From positions 1 to 23,425 of the forward strand of contig CAJPPG010000010.1 in the NCBI GenBank assembly GCA_905372495.1: a stretch of DNA of 23,425 nt, read 5' to 3'. The DNA comes from Candidatus Saccharimonadota bacterium (lineage in GTDB: Bacteria; Patescibacteriota; Saccharimonadia; Saccharimonadales; Saccharimonadaceae). Of this stretch, positions 7,472 to 14,548 are shown in pieces. Within the stretch, counting starts at the first letter, position 1, and each line of letters opens with the position of its first letter. Below the pieces are notes generated by a model, which had not been told where the DNA came from, made no database searches, and saw only the letters and a program-made list of their open reading frames with translations. The translations under genes were made by a program, and so were the position numbers.

Positions 7472-9850
7472 ATGCGCCGGTCCTTTTGGTATTTTTTATT
7501 ATCCGTCTTTTTCATTATTTTTTCATTCTTATTTTACTCGTTAAAGTTTCTACCTTTAACCACCAATGCCACCTCCGCCACGCAGCCCTGCGTCGATTAT
7601 CTTATCGTTTTCGCGCGCGGCTCCGGGGAAGAACTCCATACCAATATCGATCATCAAGCTTTCTCTAAGGCTATATCGGAAATATTCCGTAAATTACCCC
7701 AATATAGTTATCGATACTATCAACTAGGAGAATCCGATTCTTATGGTCAACCATATCCTGCTATTGGTATTGAGGATCCCAAAATCATCTCTGGCGCCAT
7801 CCTTAGTGGCGGAAAGGCCTTTGCCTTTGGACGAAGCGTTAAAACCGGCATTAATGAATTGACTAATCTCTATCGACAAGTTACAAAAACCTGTCCAAAC
7901 ACCCAATTTATTCTTTCCGGCTATTCACAAGGAGCTATGGTAATGACCTATGCGATTAGACATTTTAATCCCGATAAAATTCTCTATCTTGCAAATTTTG
8001 GAGACCCAAAACTCTATCTGCCAGAAGGAAAGGGAATTATTCCAGATGCCTGCAAAAATCTAAACCTTTCTCCATATCGGCAAAATATTCCAGACTGTTA
8101 TGTCGAACACGGTCTGCTCGGTGGCCTGGATCCTTACGTCTATGCTAAATATCGCCAAAAAGTCGGTGCCTGGTGTAATATTGCTGACTTCATTTGCGGT
8201 AGTACTTTTGATCCATTAGGACTTTCTGACCCCACACAAAACTCCAACAATGATTTATTTGCTAAGATCTTCAACGGTCACGTCTCCTACTCCAGACGCG
8301 GAGCCTATCAAGAAGCCGCCCAGGTCATCTATCGGAAAATCGCACAAGACTCTAGTCAATCTATTACACAAAAACAAACGCTCATCCATTATTACCACCC
8401 AGAACAACTAGACATTCATCCACTCTTCCCAAAACATTATTCCAAAACCTCCCAACTTCCTAAACGCCCCTTCGTTAATAATGAATTAGTGATCATGTTA
8501 CCTACTTTTCTAACCGATCCAGGTGACGCCAGGGAATATTTGCTACTTAATCAATTGTTTGATCAATCATATAATCACCATTTCCTTATTCACCTATATC
8601 AATACGGTTTCTTTCCAACCAGTCTTCCAGACCCTCCTATATATTTCTCTCAAAAACTTGACCAAAACGCTCCAGTTTCCTATAAACAAGGCGTGAGATA
8701 TATCGCAAGTATGTATACTACTGATATGAGTTCAATAAGTTGGGATCAAATCCTCAAAACTCTTCGTCGCAGAATCTACAATACACCGAACATTAATCTA
8801 CCACGCCTACTCGATCATTCACTTTATGACGTAATTACCAATACACCCTGGGCAGAAGCAGCAAACCATCTCCTCTTTCTATTAACTCCAAACCAAACAA
8901 TCAATTTTACTTACGACAATAAGGAATTTCTCTCTGATTTAATTAATCAACAGATTAAGGAAAAACAACTTTCATCCTTCATCTATAATTTTAATCCATC
9001 ACTTTCAAAACACTTAAAGAGCTATGATGCCGTTAGCTCCGAAAATATTTTTGATACCGATCATGATCTCGACGATATTATCCAGCGCATCCTCCAAGAA
9101 AACCAAACTAAGCAGCTTGACCAATTGCTTCGTCCGCGCTTCGATTCTCTAGACCTTCGATTCAACGGTCAGAATTTTCTTTTAAAAAGCCCATTGAAAA
9201 GATCAAAAAGGAGTATCAACATACCCCCACATAATCAAAATACGGATAATATTTCGCAATCATTTTATAAATGGACTATTAGTCAATTAGATAAAACTAG
9301 AGAATATAAGACCCAGACCCCAAGATTACGTCTTCATGTAGATTCAATCCTACCGAATTCTATTCAAATCTATGACCACAATAATATCTCACATCAAACA
9401 AACCTAGTCTTCCTACCTAAGAAGGTTCACGAACCTCAGGCTCTCAAGAATCTCGGGTCGACCGTCTTTCCATATCGTCTTATCATTATCGATGACTACA
9501 TTGCTGGCTTCACTAATCAAAAACGACTTACCTTTAAAAATATCGACCCCACCTCACCACATATAATACGCGAAATTAAATTCAGTAGCCTTGGTCGCAT
9601 TATTAACCAAAAAACAACCACTATACCAACACAAGATACTAATCAATCGCCTGAGAAAAAATATTCAAATATTACACAAGACACAGCAAAGCAAAATAAA
9701 CCAAAAAATCAGCCCACTCACTCCAAAGACACCAAACACACGAAAACAAATTCTAATCTAATTAATTTAATTAATAAGCTACCAAATTGTGGTGCAAAAG
9801 AACGTTCACCTATACCAAAAGTTCAGTATTTTAACGCTTTTTTCTACTAA
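7472..9850 (+). CDS. Secreted cutinase-family serine esterase with a large C-terminal extension
   Basis: A 792-residue exported protein. Residues about 5-28 are a strong hydrophobic segment after MRR, a signal peptide or anchor. Residues about 38-290 match the cutinase fold: FARGSGE oxyanion strand, nucleophile elbow GYSQG with Ser152, Asp239 in the diagnostic C-x3-D-x2-C loop (Cys235, Cys242), and His270 in GHVSY. Cys40 and Cys141 sit where the first cutinase disulphide is formed. Such enzymes hydrolyse ester bonds in cutin or lipids; actinobacterial relatives act on envelope lipids. Residues about 338-500 look like a degenerate von Willebrand A-type fold. The rest is unrecognised, with a Thr/Lys/Asn/Gln-rich linker near 715-765. 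Nothing obvious marks its promoter or ribosome-binding site. It overlaps the convergent small gene by 20 bases. Confidence 0.85.
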   Translation: MRRSFWYFLLSVFFIIFSFLFYSLKFLPLTTNATSATQPCVDYLIVFARGSGEELHTNIDHQAFSKAISEIFRKLPQYSYRYYQLGESDSYGQPYPAIGIEDPKIISGAILSGGKAFAFGRSVKTGINELTNLYRQVTKTCPNTQFILSGYSQGAMVMTYAIRHFNPDKILYLANFGDPKLYLPEGKGIIPDACKNLNLSPYRQNIPDCYVEHGLLGGLDPYVYAKYRQKVGAWCNIADFICGSTFDPLGLSDPTQNSNNDLFAKIFNGHVSYSRRGAYQEAAQVIYRKIAQDSSQSITQKQTLIHYYHPEQLDIHPLFPKHYSKTSQLPKRPFVNNELVIMLPTFLTDPGDAREYLLLNQLFDQSYNHHFLIHLYQYGFFPTSLPDPPIYFSQKLDQNAPVSYKQGVRYIASMYTTDMSSISWDQILKTLRRRIYNTPNINLPRLLDHSLYDVITNTPWAEAANHLLFLLTPNQTINFTYDNKEFLSDLINQQIKEKQLSSFIYNFNPSLSKHLKSYDAVSSENIFDTDHDLDDIIQRILQENQTKQLDQLLRPRFDSLDLRFNGQNFLLKSPLKRSKRSINIPPHNQNTDNISQSFYKWTISQLDKTREYKTQTPRLRLHVDSILPNSIQIYDHNNISHQTNLVFLPKKVHEPQALKNLGSTVFPYRLIIIDDYIAGFTNQKRLTFKNIDPTSPHIIREIKFSSLGRIINQKTTTIPTQDTNQSPEKKYSNITQDTAKQNKPKNQPTHSKDTKHTKTNSNLINLINKLPNCGAKERSPIPKVQYFNAFFY

Positions 9851-10043
9851 TTTGCCCACCTGAAGACAGATGCCAGTGGTTACCATATTCACAATGATAA
9901 ACAGTCAATTCTGGCGCCCCATAATCATGAGCCACCACTTGCGCCGCCACTTCAGCCTCATCACGCGAAGCATAACAAATTTTCTGGCTCTCGCCAACCC
10001 AGCATCGCTTTGGTTCATAACTGCCAAAATTATTTTTTTTCAT
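9831..10043 (-). CDS. Small Cys/His protein, possible zinc-binding
   Basis: A 70-residue cytoplasmic protein of unknown function. Cys14 and Cys23 precede an Ala/Glu-rich helix, and the C-terminal half has YHCEYGNHWHLSSG, giving Cys51, His56 and His58, a plausible zinc site. The tail is basic (RKKR). Reality is supported by the patterned Cys/His residues and by a TATAAT on the minus strand (10057-10052) eight bases before the ATG, the leaderless layout seen elsewhere here. Its 3' end overlaps the cutinase gene by 20 bases tail to tail, and it is divergent from nrdD. Similar short proteins ending in a W-H-L-S/T motif occur in actinobacteria and phages; no function is assigned. Confidence 0.72.
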   Translation of the reverse strand: MKKNNFGSYEPKRCWVGESQKICYASRDEAEVAAQVVAHDYGAPELTVYHCEYGNHWHLSSGGQISRKKR

Positions 10044-10051
10044 ACTCTGTT

Positions 10052-10057
10052 ATTATA
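10052..10057 (-). promoter_or_regulatory. -10 element of the small Cys/His gene (leaderless)
   Basis: TATAAT on the minus strand ends 8 bases before the ATG at 10043. No ribosome-binding site and no good -35 were seen. Confidence 0.5.
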
Positions 10058-10112
10058 CTATCATCTCTGTAAAATTATGTATAAAATACAACAAAAATAT
10101 AAGCAGTTTCCA

Positions 10113-10141
10113 TTGACACACTACATATAGTGTCATAAAAT
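10113..10141 (+). promoter_or_regulatory. nrdDG promoter
   Basis: A consensus -35 TTGACA (10113-10118), a 17-base spacer, and the -10 TAAAAT (10136-10141). Transcription should begin near 10148, giving a leader of roughly 98 bases that ends in AAGGAGGT (10230-10237) before the nrdD ATG. Both NrdR boxes overlap or abut this promoter. Confidence 0.82.
10118..10133 (+). promoter_or_regulatory. NrdR box 1
   Basis: ACACTACATATAGTGT departs from the NrdR-box consensus ACACWATATATWGTGT at one position only. It fills the spacer between -35 and -10, where a bound repressor would block RNA polymerase. NrdR is the (d)ATP-sensing repressor of ribonucleotide reductase genes. Confidence 0.85.
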
Positions 10142-10149
10142 AAACACAG

Positions 10150-10165
10150 ACACTAAATATAGCGT
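10150..10165 (+). promoter_or_regulatory. NrdR box 2
   Basis: ACACTAAATATAGCGT is a second NrdR-box match located 32 bases (about three helical turns) after the first, the spacing typical of paired boxes. It covers the region just downstream of the expected transcription start. Confidence 0.82.
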
Positions 10166-10245
10166 CACCAATACTAGACTAACAACAAAAATTTAATCAA
10201 AAAACATTGAAGAAATTTTGGACACAATCAAGGAGGTAATTTTTT

Positions 10246-12588
10246 ATGTTCAAAAAAATCGTCAAACGTGATGGAAAAATTGTCGACTTCAACTTAGACA
10301 AAATCACCGACGCCATCGCCAAGGCCGGTGCTGCGACCGAAGAATTCAAACACGATCGTGCAGCCCAACTATCCGAAAAAGTAGTTAAACTTGCTGAAGA
10401 AACTGTTAAAGAGCGCACTCCTACTGTTGAACAAATTCAAGACTTAGTTGAGAAAGTCTTGATGGACTCAAGCTTTAAGCGCACTGCCAAAGCTTACATT
10501 ACCTACCGACAGGATCGCAACAAAACCCGTAATGCAAAATCAAACCTTATGGGTATCTACAAAACAATTGCCATCGCCGATGCTTCTGAAGATTCAGATG
10601 TTAAGCGTAGCAATGCTAATGTCGACGGTAACTCTGCCATGGGCAAGATGCTACAATTCGGTGCTGAAGGTTCAAAAGTCTTCGCTAAAACTGTTCTCCT
10701 AGACCCTCGCTTTGCTGCCGCTCATGACAATGGCGATATCCATATCCACGACTTAGATTTCTATGCTACTGGTACCCTAACTTGCTGCCAAACTGACCCA
10801 CTTAAACTATTCGCTAACGGTGGTTTCAATACTGGACACGGACATCTTCGTACTCCAAACTCTATTGCCTCCTACGCTGCACTTGCTGCAATTATCCTCC
10901 AGGCTAATCAAAACGAACAACACGGTGGTCAGTCAATTCCAAACTTTGACTACGCAATGGCTCCAGGTGTAAATAAATCCTTCAAGAAAGCCCTTCGCGC
11001 AAACCTTGAAAAATACAACAAATACTCTGGCAAAAAAGTAGATATAAAAATCCCAGACGACATCGCTTATGGTGACACTGAGACTCTTAAAAAACTTAAA
11101 ATCCCAGAAACCGTTATCGAAACTTCAAATGAAGATGTCGAAAAGCAGACTTTCCAGGCTATGGAAGGATTCATCCACAACCTTAACACTATGCATTCAC
11201 GTGCCGGCGCTCAGGTTCCATTCACATCCATCAACTTCGGAACAGACACCACTCCTGCTGGCCGTTTAGTTTCTAAGAATCTTCTAGAAGCAACCGATAA
11301 AGGTCTCGGACACGGTGAAACCCCTATCTTCCCAATCTCAATCTTTAAGGTTAAAGAAGGCGTCAGCTACAACCCTGAGGACCCAAACTACGACCTTTTC
11401 AAGCGTTCAATGGAAGTTTCCTCAAAACGTCTATTCCCAAACTTCACCTTCATCGATGCACCTTTCAATCTTAAATACTACAAAAAAGGTGACTACAATA
11501 CTGAAATCGCCACCATGGGCTGCCGCACTCGCGTCTTCTCATCCGTCTTCCCAGAATCAGATGGCATTGTCACTGGTCGTGGTAATAACTCATTTACTAC
11601 CATCAACCTTGTCCGCCTTGGTATTAAACACGGTATTGCTCTTAAAGAGCGCAAAGAAGCCGACTGGACTGGCTTCTACAAAGACCTCGACGATCTCATG
11701 GATCTCTGTAAAGATCAGCTCCTTGAACGCTATGAGTTCCAAGCTAACCAGCACGTCCGCAACTTCCCATTCCTTATGGGTGAAGGTAACTGGTTCGGTA
11801 GCGAAAAGCTTAAACCGAATGATACCCTTCGCGAAGTCATTAAACACGGCTCACTCTCCATTGGTTTCATCGGTCTCGCCGAAACTCTCGTCGCAATGAT
11901 CGGTAAACACCACGGTGAAAGCGAAGAGGCTAGGGAATTAGGCCTCGACATCATCACCCATATGAGTAAACGCTGCGATGAATATTCTAAGAAATACCAC
12001 CTCAACTTTGGTATTATCGGTACTCCAGCTGAAGGTCTCTCTGGTCGCTTTACCAAGATTGATCGCAAAGAATTCGGCACCATCAAGGGCGTAACTGATC
12101 GCGACTATTATACCAATTCCTTCCACGTACCAGTCTACTATCCAATCTCAGCCTTTGAGAAAATCGAGATCGAAGCTCCTTACCACGCTCTCTGTCCTGC
12201 TGGACACATCTCCTACATCGAGCTCGATGGTGATCCATCACAGAATATTGATGCCTTTGAAGCCGTCATTCGCAAAATGCACGATTCAGGCATTGGCTAC
12301 GGCTCAGTCAACCACCCAGTTGATCGTGACCCAGTCTGTGGTTTCTCTGGTATCATCGCCGGCGACCGCTGCCCATCATGTGGTCGTATCGAAGATGACG
12401 TTCCATTCGAAAGACTCCGCCGTATCACTGGTTACCTCGTAGGCTCCCTCGAACGCTGGAACGATGGTAAGAAAGCTGAGGAGCATGATCGTGTTAAGCA
12501 CAACGTCTCCGGCACTTACACTAAAGCACAAAAAGCCGCTCGTGAAAGCGCAAAAGCAAACTCATCAGCTGCTTTCGGTAAAGAATAA
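10246..12588 (+). CDS. nrdD: Anaerobic (class III) ribonucleoside-triphosphate reductase
   Basis: An oxygen-sensitive glycyl-radical enzyme that reduces ribonucleoside triphosphates to dNTPs. Of the 780 residues, the first 90 or so form one ATP-cone (allosteric dATP/ATP site). Active-site cysteines are Cys180/Cys181 in TLTCCQTD and Cys426 in TMGCRTRV, the probable thiyl-radical residue. The C-terminal glycyl-radical motif RITGYLVG places the radical at Gly729. The zinc-ribbon region before it has Cys698, Cys709 and Cys712, but Asp695 stands where a first cysteine is often found. A strong AAGGAGGT site precedes the ATG. nrdG follows after a 68-base gap holding a hairpin. This is the only ribonucleotide reductase in the window. 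Confidence 0.96.
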   Translation: MFKKIVKRDGKIVDFNLDKITDAIAKAGAATEEFKHDRAAQLSEKVVKLAEETVKERTPTVEQIQDLVEKVLMDSSFKRTAKAYITYRQDRNKTRNAKSNLMGIYKTIAIADASEDSDVKRSNANVDGNSAMGKMLQFGAEGSKVFAKTVLLDPRFAAAHDNGDIHIHDLDFYATGTLTCCQTDPLKLFANGGFNTGHGHLRTPNSIASYAALAAIILQANQNEQHGGQSIPNFDYAMAPGVNKSFKKALRANLEKYNKYSGKKVDIKIPDDIAYGDTETLKKLKIPETVIETSNEDVEKQTFQAMEGFIHNLNTMHSRAGAQVPFTSINFGTDTTPAGRLVSKNLLEATDKGLGHGETPIFPISIFKVKEGVSYNPEDPNYDLFKRSMEVSSKRLFPNFTFIDAPFNLKYYKKGDYNTEIATMGCRTRVFSSVFPESDGIVTGRGNNSFTTINLVRLGIKHGIALKERKEADWTGFYKDLDDLMDLCKDQLLERYEFQANQHVRNFPFLMGEGNWFGSEKLKPNDTLREVIKHGSLSIGFIGLAETLVAMIGKHHGESEEARELGLDIITHMSKRCDEYSKKYHLNFGIIGTPAEGLSGRFTKIDRKEFGTIKGVTDRDYYTNSFHVPVYYPISAFEKIEIEAPYHALCPAGHISYIELDGDPSQNIDAFEAVIRKMHDSGIGYGSVNHPVDRDPVCGFSGIIAGDRCPSCGRIEDDVPFERLRRITGYLVGSLERWNDGKKAEEHDRVKHNVSGTYTKAQKAARESAKANSSAAFGKE

Positions 12589-12601
12589 AGAACACCGACA
12601 T

Positions 12602-12632
12602 TAAAAGTTAGGAGCGAGTCTCCTAACTTTTA
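12602..12632 (+). terminator. Intercistronic hairpin between nrdD and nrdG
   Basis: A perfect 13-bp stem (TAAAAGTTAGGAG / CTCCTAACTTTTA) closes a five-base loop (CGAGT). Only four T residues end the stem and the following bases are mixed, so it may act as a partial terminator or mRNA-stabilising structure that lowers nrdG output relative to nrdD. Confidence 0.7.
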
Positions 12633-12656
12633 GTTATTAAATTAATAAGGAAAACT

Positions 12657-13184
12657 ATGGCTCAAGAATTCGTCTCACCTGTCGCCGGCTCCAATAGTCA
12701 GTACCTCAGATTATCTGGACCTATTGAACATGACAGTATTGTTAATGGCTACGGACTTCGCGCTGTCATTTGGACTCAAGGTTGTTTTATTGGCTGCGAA
12801 GGTTGTCAAAATCAAGAAACTTGGGACCCTGAAGGTGGCGTCTTAGTTAGTGTAGAAGATATAAAAGAAGAACTGCGTCAACTTAAAGGTCAAACTGGAC
12901 TCACTTTCTGCGGCGGGGAACCATCAATTCAAGCCGCTGCCTGTATTGAAATTGCAAAGTTCGCAAAAGAAGAACTTGGCTGGAATGTATGGTCATTCTC
13001 TGGCTATACTTATGATGAAATTAAAGCTAAAAACAACCTCCAATGGGAGTTCTTCAAGACCTTAGATGCTCTTATTGATGGGCCGTTTGTTCTAGCTGAA
13101 AGGGATTTAACACTTCGTTTCCGCGGCTCTCGAAACCAGCGTCTCTTACATCTTAAGGACGGCGAAATTACCTCTATCGAATAA
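12657..13184 (+). CDS. nrdG: Anaerobic ribonucleotide reductase activating protein
   Basis: A radical-SAM enzyme that abstracts hydrogen from the NrdD glycine (here Gly729) to make the active glycyl radical. The [4Fe-4S] motif is C-x3-C-x2-C at Cys43, Cys47 and Cys50 (CFIGCEGC), and the SAM-binding motif CGGEP lies near residue 84. The 175-residue length fits the compact NrdG family. Its AAGG ribosome-binding site lies just after the intercistronic hairpin, so it probably depends on nrdDG read-through under NrdR control. A bidirectional terminator follows. Confidence 0.94.
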   Translation: MAQEFVSPVAGSNSQYLRLSGPIEHDSIVNGYGLRAVIWTQGCFIGCEGCQNQETWDPEGGVLVSVEDIKEELRQLKGQTGLTFCGGEPSIQAAACIEIAKFAKEELGWNVWSFSGYTYDEIKAKNNLQWEFFKTLDALIDGPFVLAERDLTLRFRGSRNQRLLHLKDGEITSIE

Positions 13185-13202
13185 GCTCTATTTCAAAATA
13201 TA

Positions 13203-13231
13203 AAAAATAACCTCTTTATGAGGTTATTTTT
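13203..13231. terminator. Bidirectional intrinsic terminator between nrdG and ackA
   Basis: A 12-bp perfect stem (AAAAATAACCTC / GAGGTTATTTTT) with loop TTTAT. The arms run A-rich to T-rich, so either strand gives a stem followed by U residues. It sits between the convergent nrdG and acetate kinase stop codons. Confidence 0.85.
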
Positions 13232-13245
13232 CTTGCACATTTCAC

Positions 13246-14442
13246 CTAGATTTTATTCAACAAATCATTTGCGCGAACAATCATTTCATCAGACTCATCG
13301 GTCTTAATTACATAAATTGGCTTTGATCCAGCAGCTGCGATATTACATCGTCTCTCATTCATATCGCTAGTGTTCTTTTCTTCATCAATTGTAAAGCCAA
13401 GATATCCAAGTTTCTGCACAACTCGACGCCTAACATCATCAGATCTTTCGCCGATTGTAGCTGTAAAGACTAAAGCGTCTACTCCACCCAAAGATGCTGC
13501 CATTTGACCAATCGCAGATTGTAAACGATAAATATATAGAGCGTGCGCAAATACCCCGCGACTGTCACCTTCGTCCCTTAACTTAATAATTTCGCGCATG
13601 TCATCACTCTGACCAGATACGCCCAAAAGCCCACATTGCTTATTAAGATATTTTTCAAGTTCATCATCGGTTTTTAATCCCAATTCACGCTTAATTGCAA
13701 GCGCAGCAGCAACATCGATCGAACCAGTCCTCGTTGCCATCATAACGCCTTCAAGCGGAGTGTAACCCATTGTCGTGTCATGTGATTTACCATTATAGAC
13801 CGCAGTAATTGAAGAACCCGAACCAATATGGCAAACAATCATCTTCTCTTCTAAAATATCCTGTTCGCGCATGTATCTAGCGATTGAACCGACTGAAAGA
13901 CCGTGGTATCCCCAACGCTTAATGTCGTATTTATTAGCAATCTCCGTATCAATAGCATAAGCTTTCATTAACTCAGGCCTTGAATTGTGGAATCCAGAAT
14001 CAGAAATTGCAATTACAGCAGTTTCTTTGAAAGCTTTCTTTAATTGTTCGATTTCATTAGCAATTACCGGCGCATGCAGTGGTGCCCTTGCTTTAGCAAT
14101 TTCAAGTTGCAAGGTACACTCTTCATCTACAATATGATCTTCTGCAAAATAACTTCCCGGCGCAGCTACACGGGCTAAGATTGCGTCAAGTTTAGTTGGA
14201 CCACCAATATATTGCTCGTCCACTAAGATTTTTTCCAAGCCCGAAACTACCTCATTAAGAGTCGTAAACTTCGTTTCTGTTTTATTTTTTGTTCCATCAG
14301 CTTTTTTCAGCGTATATACAATTTTGTCCCCTTCATATTCAAAATGTAATGCACATAAAAAATTACTACCACGATACAAAGCATACTTCCGAGAACTACT
14401 TCCAGGGTTAGTAATCAGAATTAATCGATCGTTATTCATCAT
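13246..14442 (-). CDS. ackA: Acetate kinase family protein (divergent AckA)
   Basis: Interconverts acetyl phosphate plus ADP with acetate plus ATP, giving substrate-level ATP in fermentation. The 398 residues carry the ASKHA-fold motifs NPGSSSRK (12-19), RWGYHG (176-181), HIGSGSS (205-211) and the DTTMGYTPLEGVMMATRTG block (222-240). Residues matching the catalytic Arg91, His123, Asp148 and His180 are present, with Arg238 and a C-terminal TDES near 384. It departs from classical AckA: the RVVHGG loop is RVAAPG, LHNP is LHAP, and HLGNG is HIGSG. Another short-chain acyl kinase is therefore possible. It starts at the first of two tandem ATGs behind GAGGAG and is divergent from dnaJ. No pta gene is present in the window. 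Confidence 0.87.
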   Translation of the reverse strand: MMNNDRLILITNPGSSSRKYALYRGSNFLCALHFEYEGDKIVYTLKKADGTKNKTETKFTTLNEVVSGLEKILVDEQYIGGPTKLDAILARVAAPGSYFAEDHIVDEECTLQLEIAKARAPLHAPVIANEIEQLKKAFKETAVIAISDSGFHNSRPELMKAYAIDTEIANKYDIKRWGYHGLSVGSIARYMREQDILEEKMIVCHIGSGSSITAVYNGKSHDTTMGYTPLEGVMMATRTGSIDVAAALAIKRELGLKTDDELEKYLNKQCGLLGVSGQSDDMREIIKLRDEGDSRGVFAHALYIYRLQSAIGQMAASLGGVDALVFTATIGERSDDVRRRVVQKLGYLGFTIDEEKNTSDMNERRCNIAAAGSKPIYVIKTDESDEMIVRANDLLNKI

Positions 14443-14445
14443 TTA

Positions 14446-14469
14446 CTCCTCTTTTATATTATCATTATA
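14446..14469 (-). promoter_or_regulatory. ackA -10 element and ribosome-binding site
   Basis: On the minus strand, TATAAT (14469-14464) is followed by a leader of roughly 15 bases with GAGGAG (14451-14446) three bases before the ATG. The -35 is weak (CTGCAT, 17 bases upstream). Confidence 0.55.
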
Positions 14470-14499
14470 TCTTAAATATCTTTTTTATGCAGAGATTAT

Positions 14500-14526
14500 T
14501 TAGCACTCTTGCATTTTGAGTGCTAA
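14500..14526 (+). promoter_or_regulatory. CIRCE operator (HrcA binding site) of dnaJ
   Basis: A perfect inverted repeat TTAGCACTC-N9-GAGTGCTAA, identical to the CIRCE consensus bound by the heat-shock repressor HrcA. It overlaps the dnaJ -35 region and spacer, so HrcA binding would block transcription at normal temperature. Confidence 0.96.
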
Positions 14527-14537
14527 AACACTATAAT
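14509..14537 (+). promoter_or_regulatory. dnaJ promoter
   Basis: -35 TTGCAT (14509-14514) lies inside the CIRCE loop, followed by a 17-base spacer and -10 TATAAT (14532-14537). The ATG follows 11 bases later, so the leader is very short and lacks a ribosome-binding site. Confidence 0.75.
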
Positions 14538-14548
14538 TAGTAGTAATT

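Noticed and set aside
9870..10130. 86-codon plus-strand open frame opposite the small Cys/His gene
   Set aside because: Antisense shadow with no ribosome-binding site or promoter; the minus-strand frame has patterned cysteines/histidines and a -10 element.
11315..11899. 194-codon plus-strand open frame inside nrdD
   Set aside because: Lies in another frame of a clearly coding, conserved nrdD region; composition is Ser/Leu-rich and it has no start signals.
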